A DNA stretch of 64,000 nucleotides, from contig NC_083383.1 in assembly GCF_031755915.1 (NCBI RefSeq), positions 1,864,001 through 1,928,000 of the forward strand. Direction: 5' to 3'. The notes below the pieces were generated by a model. It was not told the DNA's origin and searched no databases. It was given only the letters and a program-made list of their open reading frames with translations. The stretch comes from Ziziphus jujuba. Its lineage: Eukaryota > Streptophyta > Magnoliopsida > Rosales > Rhamnaceae. Within the stretch, counting starts at the first letter, position 1, and each line of letters opens with the position of its first letter. Position numbers and translations under genes: made by a program. Shown one piece after another: positions 1 to 10,909 of the stretch.

Positions 1-1110
1 CAACTCAAGAATCAGATTGGAAGCTTCTTCTATTTCCCTCCGCTTCTGCTGCAGAAGGCTGGAGGAGGATGTGGTGCTATCCGAGTGAACAATAGGGAAG
101 TTATTCCTCTTCCATTGGACCAACCCTATGGAGATCTGGATATATTGGTTGCCAATTGGTATAACGCCTTCCACTGGGTAGATACATATATGCTTAATAG
201 GTTATGTTAGCTGACTCAAATTGTCAAAATTGGTACCAAATTTTGACCTTTTTCTTTATTATTATTATTATTATTTTATTTTTATAATAGGCAGACGGGA
301 TTTATGGGCTGAAGCCCATTACGAAAACATCAAAACATGTCTAGAATGGTATACCTTGAGGATGGTGTTATGCTGCTAAATTAAAACAAGCTCTGCTACG
401 CCATTAATGGAGTGTCGTTTGTGCATCCGGATACTGAGCTGAAATTAGCGGACTATTTCCAAATCAACAACGTTTCCACTTCTGGAATTATAGTTCCCGA
501 AATGCCTTATGAAACTCGGATTCCCACATTGGGAACCTCCGTTGTTGATGATGCTATATACTGTGATTTCGTTCATGTGGTGCCTTTTAATCCCCTTCCT
601 CATTTGCAGTCTTGGCACATCGACGGTTACAGTTTCTTCGTCGTTTGGTGAGTTTCATTTCCTTGTGATGTGATCAAATAAATACATTAATTCATCGTTT
701 GGCTGTGAATTTGATGAACATTAATATTAATATATCCAACCGAATTTGCAGAATGGAACAGGGGATTTGGAATAAGAGCAAGATGGCAAAATATAATATG
801 GTGGATGCCGTTTCAAGGTCTACAGTGCAGGTTTCAACTTTTGAGATTCAAGTCAAGTGGTATCCGTTTTTATTGTTTTTACAATGAGAATTTGACTGAT
901 ATATTTGTTCCGTTGGTTGTATAACGTAGGTGTATCCATTCTCATGGACAGCAATAGTAATAAAGTTGGACAATCAAGGTATGTGGAACCTGAGATGTAG
1001 AGAAATGGTATATTGGTCAGGAGCTATACTTGCGCGTCGAAGCCCCTATTCCTCACAACGTCATCAAATGTGGAAAGGCTTATTTTCTTCAATAAGTTAC
1101 TTATTTATTT
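1..1110 (+). pseudogene. SKU5-similar (multicopper-oxidase-like) gene relic, left end cut by window
   Basis: Three blocks resemble plant SKU5-similar/pollen monocopper-oxidase-like proteins. Bases 1-180 encode a cupredoxin-type segment (GSFFYFPPLLLQKAGGG, then VNNREVIPLPLDQPYGDLD). Bases 391-647 encode YAINGVSFVHPDTELKLADYF and end in WHIDGYSFFVV. Bases 752-835 and 930-1108 encode the C-terminal region (SRSTVQVYPFSWTAI). About 200 residues that normally lie between the first and second blocks are absent. The codon formed by joining 646-647 to 752 reads TGA where the family has glycine. Near base 1000 the frame shifts: NLRC continues in one frame, but the family-like continuation (WYIGQELYLRVEAPIPHNV) is in another. 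Together these support a dead copy, though assembly error could explain the single-base frameshift. Intact members are extracellular, GPI-anchored or secreted glycoproteins. Confidence 0.8.
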
Positions 1111-1360
1111 GAACATATATTAATAGTCAGCGATAGAAGCAGCCAGTTTAGAAACCTACTCGAAGGAGTTGGTTAGTTTGGGAAATTATTGAAAGAGGAA
1201 TGAATGTATAGTTTTAAAAAATCAAATCGTATCATTTTGATTTGTGGAGTGATTCTAAGGAAATCCATGCCAAAAGCCACAGATAATTAGTTATTGGGTT
1301 TTGCCGCAATAATCTTATGCAAAATGACCATTCAAATATGCGAGCGTGGGTTGTCGAAGA

Positions 1361-1411
1361 GTCCCACATCACCCGTGCATATACCGTGGGGTTTGAAGAG
1401 GGTTATATAAA
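1361..1411 (+). promoter_or_regulatory. Plant snRNA-type promoter: USE plus TATA box, Pol II spacing
   Basis: GTCCCACATCA at 1361-1371 matches the plant upstream sequence element RTCCCACATCG in ten of eleven positions. A TATA box (TATATAAA, 1404-1411) follows after 32 bases. In plants about 33 bases between USE and TATA marks Pol II snRNA genes, while about 23-24 marks Pol III genes such as U6 and U3. The expected start is near 1434-1438, where the RNA described next begins. Confidence 0.85.
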
Positions 1412-1435
1412 ATGGCCAAACGAAGAGAAACCAAA

Positions 1436-1575
1436 GCATGATCCTTCAGGCAGTTAACGGGATGTGATGAGTGGTCTATGCTCGCTAAAACTATGCGAGA
1501 TGGGTGTCCGCTCCAAAGCCTGTTACGACAAGTGGGCACTCCCATTCATACCAATCTGATCCCTATCTTGAAGGA
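1436..1575 (+). ncRNA. U13: U13-type box C/D snoRNA
   Basis: Box C (GTGATGA, 1464-1470) and box D (CTGA, 1556-1559) are closed by a stem of GGGAT (1459-1463) with ATCCC (1559-1563). Inside are two hairpins: CTCGC/GCGAG (1481-1485, 1495-1499), and ATGGG-TGTCC (1500-1509) with GGGCA-CT-CCCAT (1534-1545). The 5' segment ATGATCCTTC (1438-1447) is complementary to GAAGGATCAT at the very 3' end of 18S rRNA. TGTTACGAC (1521-1529) is complementary to the upstream 18S segment GTCGTAACA. These two segments, the order 5'-antisense, box C, TGTTACGAC, GTGGGCAC, box D, and the size agree with U13 snoRNA. U13 is known to pair on both sides of helix 45 and to assist NAT10/Kre33 acetylation of a cytidine there. 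There is no Sm site inside, as expected for a snoRNA. The 3' end is inferred from the 3' box. Confidence 0.85.
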
Positions 1576-1580
1576 ACTCT

Positions 1581-1597
1581 CATAAATCTTAGTCCAA
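1581..1597 (+). terminator. Plant snRNA 3' box
   Basis: CA, eight bases, then AGTCCAA fits the plant Pol II snRNA 3'-end signal CA(N)3-10AGTNNAA. It lies about 20 bases after box D and supports Pol II transcription of the snoRNA. A second, weaker match (CATTAGTCTAA, 1722-1732) lies further down, just after an ATTTTTGG that resembles an Sm site. No stem-loop follows, so the first match is preferred. Confidence 0.7.
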
Positions 1598-2103
1598 ACT
1601 TCCAAGCTGCTCAGCTCCGTTTGAAAGGGAGTGTAGAGACCAAACTTCTAGGCTCAGCTCATAGACAGCCATATATTATTAGGTTTTGCGTAGTCCGGTA
1701 CCATTTTTGGGTGAAGCTTTTCATTAGTCTAAACCGTTAAGCTTAACTTTTATTCTAGGAGGAGAAGAGAGCGCCATTTCCAAAAAATAGTAGTATTCAC
1801 TATACTCTTGAATCATTAATGCTTTTTATTTTGTATTATTCCGAATACCATTCCGGTGTGAAGCTGCCCCGCAAAACTTTTGGACCACTCCAACGGATCC
1901 TATTGCAAGAAATTAACTGAAAAATATGTATAACACAGATACCACCATATATTTTAGGGCATATACAATATAATGAGAACCCAACGCACCCAAATATATA
2001 TACACTAGAATGGAAACATAGAAGCAGATATACGAATGATAAAATTTGGAAACGAACAAAAAAATGGGGTAGAAACGGGGCTGTTGGGGGCTGTTGAAAC
2101 AAC
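1598..2103. other. Intergenic: snoRNA downstream region and 3' flank of the PSI-like gene
   Basis: No coding sequence is supported here. The right half should hold the 3' untranslated region of the minus-strand gene ending at 2104. No clear polyadenylation signal could be chosen. Confidence 0.6.
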
Positions 2104-5100
2104 TCAAAATACATCATCTAACCCATCCATAACATCCAAAACATTAGTATTCGATCTTGTACTCACACCCGTAGCTGGGGAACTCCCAGTGCTCCTGCTA
2201 AGGGCCGAGCCTCTGATTCCTCTCTTCTTGGTCACCGTGAATTCCTGGCTTTTACTAATCCCTTGAACCACCCTCCTCCTGGTTACCATGTCTAACAAAT
2301 TTCTATCTTCTTGTGAAAGTTGACCCCTCTGAGTTTTAGTACTGTGGTTCATTGATAGAAAGCGTTGCATCTTGGAGTGAATCTCCAGTTCCTTGCGCAC
2401 TGGAGAACGTACAGGTGCTGGCTTGAATCCATGATCTCTCTGTCTTACTAAACTGATTAGTTGGTTAAGCCGAGTGACCAGTTCAAGAATGTATAGATCT
2501 GTCTTCTGCTTATCCGCGTGATAGAGTGTCTGAAGACGAATCAGGTTAGTTTGCGTATTTGTATTCTTGCCAAACTCAGGCCTGTCAAATGATAAAAAAA
2601 AAAAAAAGATAACTGTCAAATTTGAAGGTTCTGTTGGATAAAATGAACGCTCTCATTTAAATTATAAACAATAAACAAAGAGAGTGAAGCTTTGACTAAC
2701 CCAGAGTTTGCCCATTCTCCAACCCACCCGAATCCTTGATGTGCTCTGTCACCATTTGTTACAAAAACAAAAACACATGAATGAAACAGGGGATAACAAC
2801 ATCAATGACAAAGTTTCATGCAAAAAACTGAGTGCAAGCGTGAAGCTGGATAAAAATCTTCAAGTAAGATTATGATTATTGCTACATAACCTACTTGTTG
2901 GTATTTGCAGAAACAGGGGCAAGCCACTGGAGAGTCTTTTCCATTTCAGCTTTGACCTGAGAAACGGAGAGCTGCAGAAAACAAAATGCTAAGCAATTCA
3001 ATATGAATCAGGAAAATGTCAATGAAAACGTGTACCATCTGGAAGTCTAAAGTCCTTCAGGAAACATACCTCTTCCTTTGCATCTAGAGTCTGCAATCGT
3101 GACCGTAAGGCTAGCTTAACACTGTTTGGCAATCCTTGATATAGTGTGTCCCTTATATTTGGAGGGAGGGAGGTTGGTCGAGATGCCTAATAATGTAAAA
3201 CTTTCCATGTAAGAGAAAAATTCAATTCGGCAAGTCTCCACCAGTAAATAAAATAGGAAGCTGGACAAGAAAGATGAAAAATGAACTTACAATATTGTCT
3301 ATCTGATTGATGACATTAGCATAGTGCAATGCAAGACCAGCTACACCTAATCTTTGAGTATCTTTCTTGTGCTCCACTGTAACCAGCATCTTACCTGCCA
3401 TAATTGCAACTCCTTCAGAATGCAACAGTAATCATTTGAAGCCCATTTTATTAACTGCCATGAGATTAACTCTCACTGGATGCCCAAATGAAGAGTAACC
3501 ATTAGCTCCAGAAGATAAATAGTAAATAGGAATTGTGTATATAAGTCAAGTTTGAAGTGGTATTACTCAAATGTAAGTACCACATTTTAGGGAGTCTAGT
3601 TAATGCTTGCGTACATGATATATGATCAACTAAAACTCAACAGTCCATAAGTAATCATCTGAAAATAAGAAACCAAGTCTTATACAGACAAGTAAGCATG
3701 TCATTGACTAGGTGGTAATGCAAGTTTCAAGTCATTAACTACACCCCCTGTAGAAGAAAGCATACTTGCATATACTTTCACATTAATTTGTATCAGATTA
3801 CCACTTTCATGTGGCAGTTAATTGATGATCTAATCATCTAAGTATAAGCTGTGGTTCATACCGTTGTTTCCAAATGCTTCCAATATTGCTTGATGTATAT
3901 AAGTAATGACATCAACAAGCTTCTCCACAATCTGCAAAGTGCAAAACAATTAGTCAACTATAAGTATTTTGGTGACTTCATAGCAAAAGTCCTGGAGACA
4001 TTCTTCCATGTCCTGTGTAAAAACTGCCAAAAAAATTTCCATGTGTTGATAAATATATTTAATTGTTGACTTCATCTTCAACCTCGGAAATTTCAATTAA
4101 AATCACAATTGAACGCCCAAATTGCTTCAAAATATGTTAAAGAAGCAAACCAATTCCTGCCAAATGATTCCAGAAAACAGAGTGCAATCCCTTTAGCAAT
4201 TGCAACAAGTGGTTCACAACAGTATACCTCTTCCAAATTTCTAGACCAAAGAGATTTCTTTTTCAAGCCCCTTACGAGCTTTCTTTGTTGTTTTAACTCA
4301 CTTTGTAAAATTGTGAGACTCTCTCCTACAATTACAAAGAAAATGACCAGTTAATGAAGTTATTGCACTCCTATGCTTTTGTCGCTAGCAGAAACATAAA
4401 GCATCATGAAATAATGAATAGGAAAAAAAAGGGACTATCAACGTTAGCTGAGAAATCATATTATGTACACTAGCAAATAACTTTTGTTTGAGATTTGCTT
4501 AAGATGAAATTCAGTAGACAAAAATATGTTAATAGCATAAAACACTCAAAAACATGTGGATGTGGTAAGTGAAAAATGATCCTATGCCCAACCTTTTCGA
4601 GGTAGATTCAAGGCCTCCACTTCCTCAAGCTTTCGTCGATAATCTTGCTCAAATCTATCCAAAGCATTTAATTCATGGTATAATTCCTAAAGAAGAGGAA
4701 AAAGAATTAGCTTGCTCAGGTGGGACATACAGTAAAATCCAACAAACAAAGTCTTGTACTATCTAAAAGCAGATAGCTAAAATAAAAATGTATGTAAAGC
4801 ACAAAATATCTGTTGCATTATATTATCCAAAGAAAAGAATAAATATTTCCATCATGCCTCAAATATGCGGTGCACATGCATCACACATTCAACACATCTG
4901 CATATATTTAAATGTTCATAAAATGAATGGAAACCAAAAGAAGATTTTACACAGGACATTACACCAAACACTCAAGGGTTGCAATGTGCAAACAGAAGGC
5001 AGGTGCTCTTTTATTCACCCGACAAAAAAAGGCAAGTGCTGCTTTCAAGGATGGTTTCAAATAATAATGTTTTTAGAGTAATGTTCAATGTTGGTGGACC

Positions 5101-6671
5101 AGATGAGTGCTTATATTTCTCAAGCATAACCTTGCCCATCAGTATCATCATAAGTCAATGCAAATTTATAATGTAATATGAAAATGCTACTTACAGAAGT
5201 GTGCTGAGCAAGAGTAGTTAATTCCTTCATTGTCAGTTCTGCTTCCGATTTTAGTTGTTGGTAGCTTAAATTATCTAAATCTAATCTGAAAGATTTCAAA
5301 ATTTCAAAAATCATTACCACTGTCAGCACAAGTCAGCAATAAATTTGCACCAAAACCCATCTTACAGAAGTAACTTACGAAGAAAAAAATCGATCCAGGT
5401 TGTGCCACTGTGGATCTTTACATAGATTCCCAAATCTAACTACTTCCCGTGAGAAAACATGGAGTTCCTCCCTATAAGTGCCCAAGACAGAAAAGCTTTT
5501 AGAGAAAATAAATAGAAAAGAAAAAAAAGCCCAGTAAATTCAATTGCTCTAAACATTAAAGATACAGCAAAGCTCAAGGAAAATAATAAATAACCACCTC
5601 TTATCAGATGCAGCAATACTTAGCAACTCATCCATATCAGTAGAAACCAATTTTTGTACTCCTTCTGAATGCAAAATATCTTTCTTTAAGAGCTGGATAT
5701 TTTCTTCCGAAACAGATTGTAACAAGTTTGCACCCTTGACAATCGTGTTAGCCACTTCGAATGCCAAAATAGATATTCTATTCCCTCTAGAAGCCACGCC
5801 AGAAATAAAACCACTATTGTTCAAATTTGACATGCTACTTCCAAGTGTGTCTAAAACTTCCAGACCCACAAAACCAGCTTTTCCGAGAAACGAGCTCTTT
5901 TGAGTTCCCTTCAAAAGAAATGCAACATTAGACTAATAACACCCTATAACATCCGAGCAAGCGCATCAATACCAATACATCATAGAAACAGATACGGAAG
6001 ATTAATTAGGATTCAATTCAGCTTTGTATAATGTACTAAATTCAAAGCGCCACTGATTTGTACAACCAGATAGACAATCTCATGAAGGCGAGATGAATGC
6101 TTTCCAAACCTTATATCACAAAATAGTTCTACCTGAACTTTTAGCATCACAACGCAAACAAGTTTTGACTTAAAATGCATAATTCTTTCAGATTTTTGGC
6201 TGTTGAACAACAACCACAAATTCCAAAATTGAAAATTCATCCTTGCCAAATTTTGAACAACTTTTTTTGCCCATGCACCTATACAAGTAGAACTTCTTCT
6301 CTCTCTTGAATGTAAAGGGAAAGGGAACTTGGGATTTTCTAAATTTTAAGTATTAGGTTGCTCGTTGCACTATGTTATTTGAATCTATCTAATCCTGCCC
6401 ACAAAAATATTAGGAAAAATACCTTGGTTGCCACGGTCCTCGCCAGCGTTGACTGCTTCAACTCGGAGGAAAAGGAAAATGGCAGCTCGCCCGAATCGTA
6501 GTCATATGATGGATTTCCAGAATACTTTCCAATAGCATGAGTCTGCGAATTCTCTTTATGCTTTCCAAAGCTCTTCATGGTCTTGAGCTTCCCGGAAAAT
6601 CCGGAAGTCTTATTATCATCTCCATGTTCTAAATTTCGCTTACCAGTCCCGCCTGCGCAAACCCCTCCCAT
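2104..6671 (-). CDS. PSK SIMULATOR (PSI)-like protein, DUF3475/DUF668
   Basis: Twelve coding exons in + coordinates: 6423-6671, 5598-5908, 5379-5471, 5195-5285, 4593-4686, 4228-4325, 3862-3931, 3291-3412, 3070-3186, 2895-2971, 2701-2745 and 2104-2581. They give 614 residues, the usual size of the family. The start is the MGGVC methionine: the family has an N-terminal MGG that allows N-myristoylation, although an in-frame upstream methionine exists. DUF3475 begins near residue 130 ([20 protein letters not shown]). DUF668 lies around residues 340-435 ([18 protein letters not shown], then [15 protein letters not shown]). The basic, serine-rich C-terminus contains [20 protein letters not shown] proteins were named for genetic effects resembling phytosulfokine growth signalling; membrane association through myristoylation is inferred. 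Several introns are under 150 bases. Confidence 0.92.
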
Positions 6672-7436
6672 TGTTTTTCCCCAATTGCTTGAACTTGAAA
6701 GAATGTTCGAATTTACACCTGAGAAAGTGCGTAACAAACCAGAAAATGTCAAGCCCTGTTTCATCAATGCAAATAAAACAGAAAAACAGTAATAACAGTG
6801 GCAAAGCTTTTAATTGCAAGATCCAAACTATTCAAGACCCAAGAAAAAGCCAAAATGAAAACATAAAAGAAATAACTAAAGCCCGGTGCAATCGTCGGAC
6901 CAATCAGTTTCTCTCGTTTTCTGTCAAAACAAGACACAGCCGAATTTCTTCACATTCTCATCAACCAAACCACCAAACGGAGGAGTTAAAGATAACGCCA
7001 AAGAGATAAAAAAAAACAAAACAAAACCGCCTCCCAGTTGCAGAAAAACACAGCATTAACTTCAAGAATTCAGGCATAAATCAACAACATAATTAACTAC
7101 TTACAGAGAAAATCGAAGAGCCGAGATGAATCAATAAAGTACAAAAGCTATGTTCATAAGGTGATCGAAGATAAGGGTCAGAAGACGGATTGGTTAACAG
7201 TAGACGCGAAAGAAGAAAAGATCCAGTGAGAAACAGAATTTGAGAATTGGAGTCAAAAATCATTAAAAAAAAAAAATTAATTAAATGGAAACAAAAAAAC
7301 GAAATTTAGTTTATGAATGGTATGGTTTGTTAGAGTGAGAGGAAAAGAACGCGTTATTACGATAACGAAAATCTCGTGGGAATGGGAATTTGACCGAATT
7401 GAATTCAATGACCGAGAAACGCCAAACAGGGCAATA
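6672..7436 (-). promoter_or_regulatory. 5' leader and promoter region of the PSI-like gene
   Basis: In-frame sequence upstream of MGGVC and an acceptor-like TTTCTCAG suggest a leader interrupted by at least one intron. No TATA box could be assigned with confidence. Confidence 0.4.
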
Positions 7437-7438
7437 TG

Positions 7439-7440
<2 letters not shown>

Positions 7441-7468
<28 letters not shown>
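7441..7468. repeat. (TC)n microsatellite
   Basis: About fourteen uninterrupted TC units lie in the upstream region of the PSI-like gene. CT-rich tracts near transcription starts are common in plant promoters. Confidence 0.95.
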
Positions 7469-7469
<1 letters not shown>

Positions 7470-7475
<6 letters not shown>

Positions 7476-8865
7476 CTGTAAAATGGACTTTGTATGAGAA
7501 TGCAAGAGCGGGGAATATGAAGTCCCGCCCACTGTGTCTGAGTTTTTTTTTCCCTTTTTTTTGTTTTTTTTGTAAATGTATGACGTCATCACTGGCTTTG
7601 ATATTACCTTTTTACCATATTACCATTCCATCATTTTACTTGCGTTGCGTATGATACACGCAAATTTCTGGGCAATCTGTTAACCTGTACGAAGTAAATA
7701 TTTCCCTCGTTAGGAGGTTTTGTACAGTGTCCAATTCCGCTTTTGTTGAACCGTCGCACAGGGGACTTGTCATCTTCAATATACCCATGTTTTATTTTGT
7801 ATCTCTATTTCTTTTATAAGTCAATTGCAGAGAAAGTTTAGTTTCCAATCCATGCCCATCTTATACTGATTATAGTGGTACACCTCAGACTTAATTAGGG
7901 AAATATAAATGAAAGATAAGAAAAGCTGGCTTACGTTTACTTTTCCAGAATCACAAGCCAAAATCAAAATTAAAATATTTCACACATTTATCATTTCAAA
8001 TTGATATTTAGAATGTTCAATGTTGAATTTCATATTTAATTACTTTTGAGTCTTTTTCAAACCAATATCGATCGGCCTAATATTTATACAGTTTGAAATT
8101 TCTATAGTTTGTAATAGATATATATATGTATATATTGCAAAAGATATACATAAACTGTATTTATCTTACATTAATTTGGCGCCAACATGATCCATGACTA
8201 TCAATTGTTTAATTAATATATTGATTTGCTTTCATACCTTAAATGTTTTTAAGTTTATGTACTTTAATGTTAATGCTATGTCATGAAGTGTATAATAATG
8301 TGAATTACTTTCACAAAGGAAAAGAAAAATGAAAGAAGAAAAAGCTTACCCAGCTTGCCAATTATATATAGACGCTTTAAACAAGAGATCGAATCATATC
8401 GATTTTTATGTTTTTAATCAATAACATAAAATTAAAAAACTCGACGTTTTTGTTGAAATAGTCCGCAGTCAGCAGTCAAATATATTCATTTCCTTATACT
8501 TGGATGTAATGTGCTTGCTTTAGGAAGTTGCGTTTAGTAATTTAGTATCCCATATAAAGATGAAAATCAAATATGTGACCCAAAAAATATCAGTAAATTG
8601 TTAGTGTGATTTTAGCTGAATATAAATATAAAAGGACAGGTCATTCATGTTGTGGTTACATGTCGCTGTCCAGGAAGAATTTTCCTTCGCATGTACAATT
8701 TTGATTATTTGCTAACAGTCTTCGTCTTTAAGCGACAAACCCGGTTGATGGAAAAAATATTTGCCAATTTAACCAAAAATACAAAAAGTTGAAAACTCAA
8801 CCGGAAAAGGGTAGGTTTACCATTCGGTTGTTTGATTTGAATTGAAAGGGTCAGACAAACAAAGT
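7470..8865. other. AT-rich intergenic stretch
   Basis: No gene, RNA or clear transposon was found; no long open frame or family-like peptide is present. Confidence 0.6.
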
Positions 8866-9192
8866 CGACGAGCTTAGTCTTATCATCAAGTCTGACGAAG
8901 CAAGATCTTTATTTAGTGACCACGTGTCCACTTTTTATTTGCCAAGACTTTTTTTTTTTTTTGGGTGAATATTGTTGACCAAGAGGTTAATGAAAGGAGG
9001 AGTGTCTTTTGCCATTGGAGGCTATTGAAAGATTGGATTATTTTATACTGTGTGGTCCAGTTTATGATATTATTTTTTTACGGATTCTGAATTAACTGGG
9101 AGGGTTCAAGGTTGACTTGTCATTTTTGACTTATGTTGACACGCCCTCTAAGCTAAACAACTTTTAATCTGGATCCTTGATCAATATGACAG
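8866..9192. repeat. Direct repeat copy 1 with G-box
   Basis: This stretch matches 10632-10909 over nearly its whole length (shared landmarks: CGACGAGCTTAG, GTGACCACGTGTCCAC, ACGGATTCTGAATTAAC, TCAATATGACAG). It carries a G-box CACGTG at 8921-8926 inside ACGTGTCC, an ABRE-like context. It is longer than copy 2 mainly because of a short poly-T insertion at 8948-8974. Confidence 0.85.
8939..8984 (-). mobile_element. Micro-insertion: poly-A tail with imperfect target-site duplication
   Basis: TTGCCAAGA (8939-8947) and TTGACCAAGA (8975-8984) flank a T tract followed by GGGTGAATATTG. The paralogous copy 2 of the repeat reads TTGGTCAAGA once (10705-10714) and lacks the insert, so it acts as an empty site. 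Read on the minus strand the insert ends in ...CACCC plus poly-A, as expected for a severely 5'-truncated retrotransposed transcript. Confidence 0.6.
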
Positions 9193-10631
9193 ATTTTTTT
9201 TATTTTTTTATTTTTTAATCGGTGTCTGAAGAAATCGTGCTATTCACACAGCTAGCTCATCTATCGGTTCGATGAACAGTGGAGATTATCACCGTCCACG
9301 TGTACGATGCTGAATGGACCTGGATTCAAATGAGGGACTTTTAATTTTAAATAAAGGACGGTATGGCTTGGCCATTGGAAGATTTACTTGTGGCAGAGAC
9401 CAATTACGCGATGTCTAAATCTTCGGCGCAGCACATCAATCATGGACCAGACTACCAGCTACCATGACCAGCAAAAGAAATTGGCCACTTTTTTTTTTTT
9501 TTGGGTTAACAAGAAATTGGCAACCTTTTGGTCTTGAAGAAATGAAAAATTATGGGATACTTGGTAATGTATATATGTTTTGGAGTAAAAATTTGTGTAT
9601 TTTGTACTGGTGGACTAGGAGGAGTCGTTTTCGATTGTGGTCTAAGGAAAATAGCGTTGGAAGACATGCAGTATTGAATATTGATTGCCGCTTGTATGAG
9701 GCACTTGGATGCCAACAAACTACTGTTGAAGACGTGATGAAAATTCAATGTATAAGCTGCACCGGAAATTTCAAAAATACCTTCCTAAGCATATTTGTTT
9801 ATACGAGGATTTGTTATTTAGTTTGTCTTTTGAGCATTGACTTTTGTTTCTTTTGCATTGGGAAAATAGTTACAATGCTTAATCAAGTAGACTCCAAAGA
9901 TTATATATATACACTCTTATTGAGTTTCTGAGCTACGTATTGTATAGCATAAGACCCATCATAATCATACCTTTTGTGTTTTTGCATTTTAATTTAATTG
10001 TCTGATCCGTAATTAAGTAAATATTTCAAAACGAATAACAATAATTTTCGGATTCTTTTGGATATTTAGAATTACAACAAAGTTCCAATTCATCTATATT
10101 TCATTTATTTATATTGCTTGCAACCTTATTATTATTGCCATAGTAATCTAGAAATTTTAAGCATTTTCGATATTGCATGGAATTAATTAATATACGCATA
10201 TCAAAATCACAATCATTGTGCACTCAAAAACAAACAAAAAAAAAAAAAAAACCATTGATTACTATAATTAGCTCCCACTATTAACATACAGTTCTAAATC
10301 CACAATGTGGGACGACAATATAAGTGACACGGAAAAAAGAAAAGAAAAAGAAAAAAGAAAAAGGGTCATCTCGAGCAGAAGGCCTTTTCAGAGGACGGAA
10401 TTATTGAAGTTTATATCACACATTCACATTAGATCCCGATCAATGAGAGTTATTAGTACGTGTTGCGATATTTACCAAAAAATAGTCCGTGTTGCAAGCT
10501 TCGGTGGGGGTGCTGATGGAACTTTGATATGAAATATGACTTATTAGTCGGTTAGGCAAGTACCACCTAGCAGTATTGGCGCATATTCGTCCTTTTATCT
10601 AGATTTGAATTAAACAAAAAAATTTCAAAAC
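9193..10631. other. Spacer between the two direct-repeat copies
   Basis: An open frame of 155 codons (9464-9931) occurs here but begins in a poly-T insertion and shows no family-like motif. No reverse transcriptase, transposase or primer-binding site is visible, so an LTR element is not supported. Otherwise the sequence is AT-rich with no recognisable feature. Confidence 0.55.
9475..9524 (-). mobile_element. Micro-insertion: poly-A with 14-bp target-site duplication
   Basis: AAGAAATTGGCCAC (9475-9488) and AAGAAATTGGCAAC (9511-9524) flank only a run of T and GGGTTAAC. On the minus strand the insert reads GTTAACCC followed by poly-A. One mismatch separates the two flanks. Confidence 0.65.
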
Positions 10632-10909
10632 GACGAGCTTAGGCTTTAGCAGCAAATCCGACGAAGCAAGGTCTTAATTTAGTGACCACGTGTCCACTTT
10701 TTTATTGGTCAAGAGGTCAATGGAAGGAGGAGTGTCTTTTGCCATCGGAGGCTATTGGGAGATTGGATTATTTTTATAACGTGCAGTCCAGTTTAGGATA
10801 TTATTTTTTTACGGATTCTGAATTAACCGGGATGGTTCAGGGTTGACTTATGCTGATACGCCCTATAAGACTAACAACTTGTAATCTGGGCTTTTGATCA
10901 ATATGACAG
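10632..10909. repeat. Direct repeat copy 2 with G-box
   Basis: Same-orientation copy of 8866-9192, starting 1766 bases later and diverged by scattered substitutions. The G-box is kept at 10687-10692. It ends about 640 bases upstream of the LIN-type start codon, so it may belong to that gene's promoter. Confidence 0.85.

Noticed and set aside
1700..1735. ATTTTTGG followed by CATTAGTCTAA, suggesting a longer Sm-type snRNA ending near 1720
   Set aside because: No stem-loop follows the Sm-like site, and the U13-type RNA with its nearer 3' box explains the gene better.
9464..9931. 155-codon plus-strand open frame
   Set aside because: It starts at a poly-T micro-insertion, has no conserved motif or splice context, and sits in an AT-rich spacer.
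8866..10909. Direct repeats considered as LTRs of a small retrotransposon
   Set aside because: No TG...CA ends, primer-binding site, polypurine tract or target duplication was visible, and the interior has no element-like coding.
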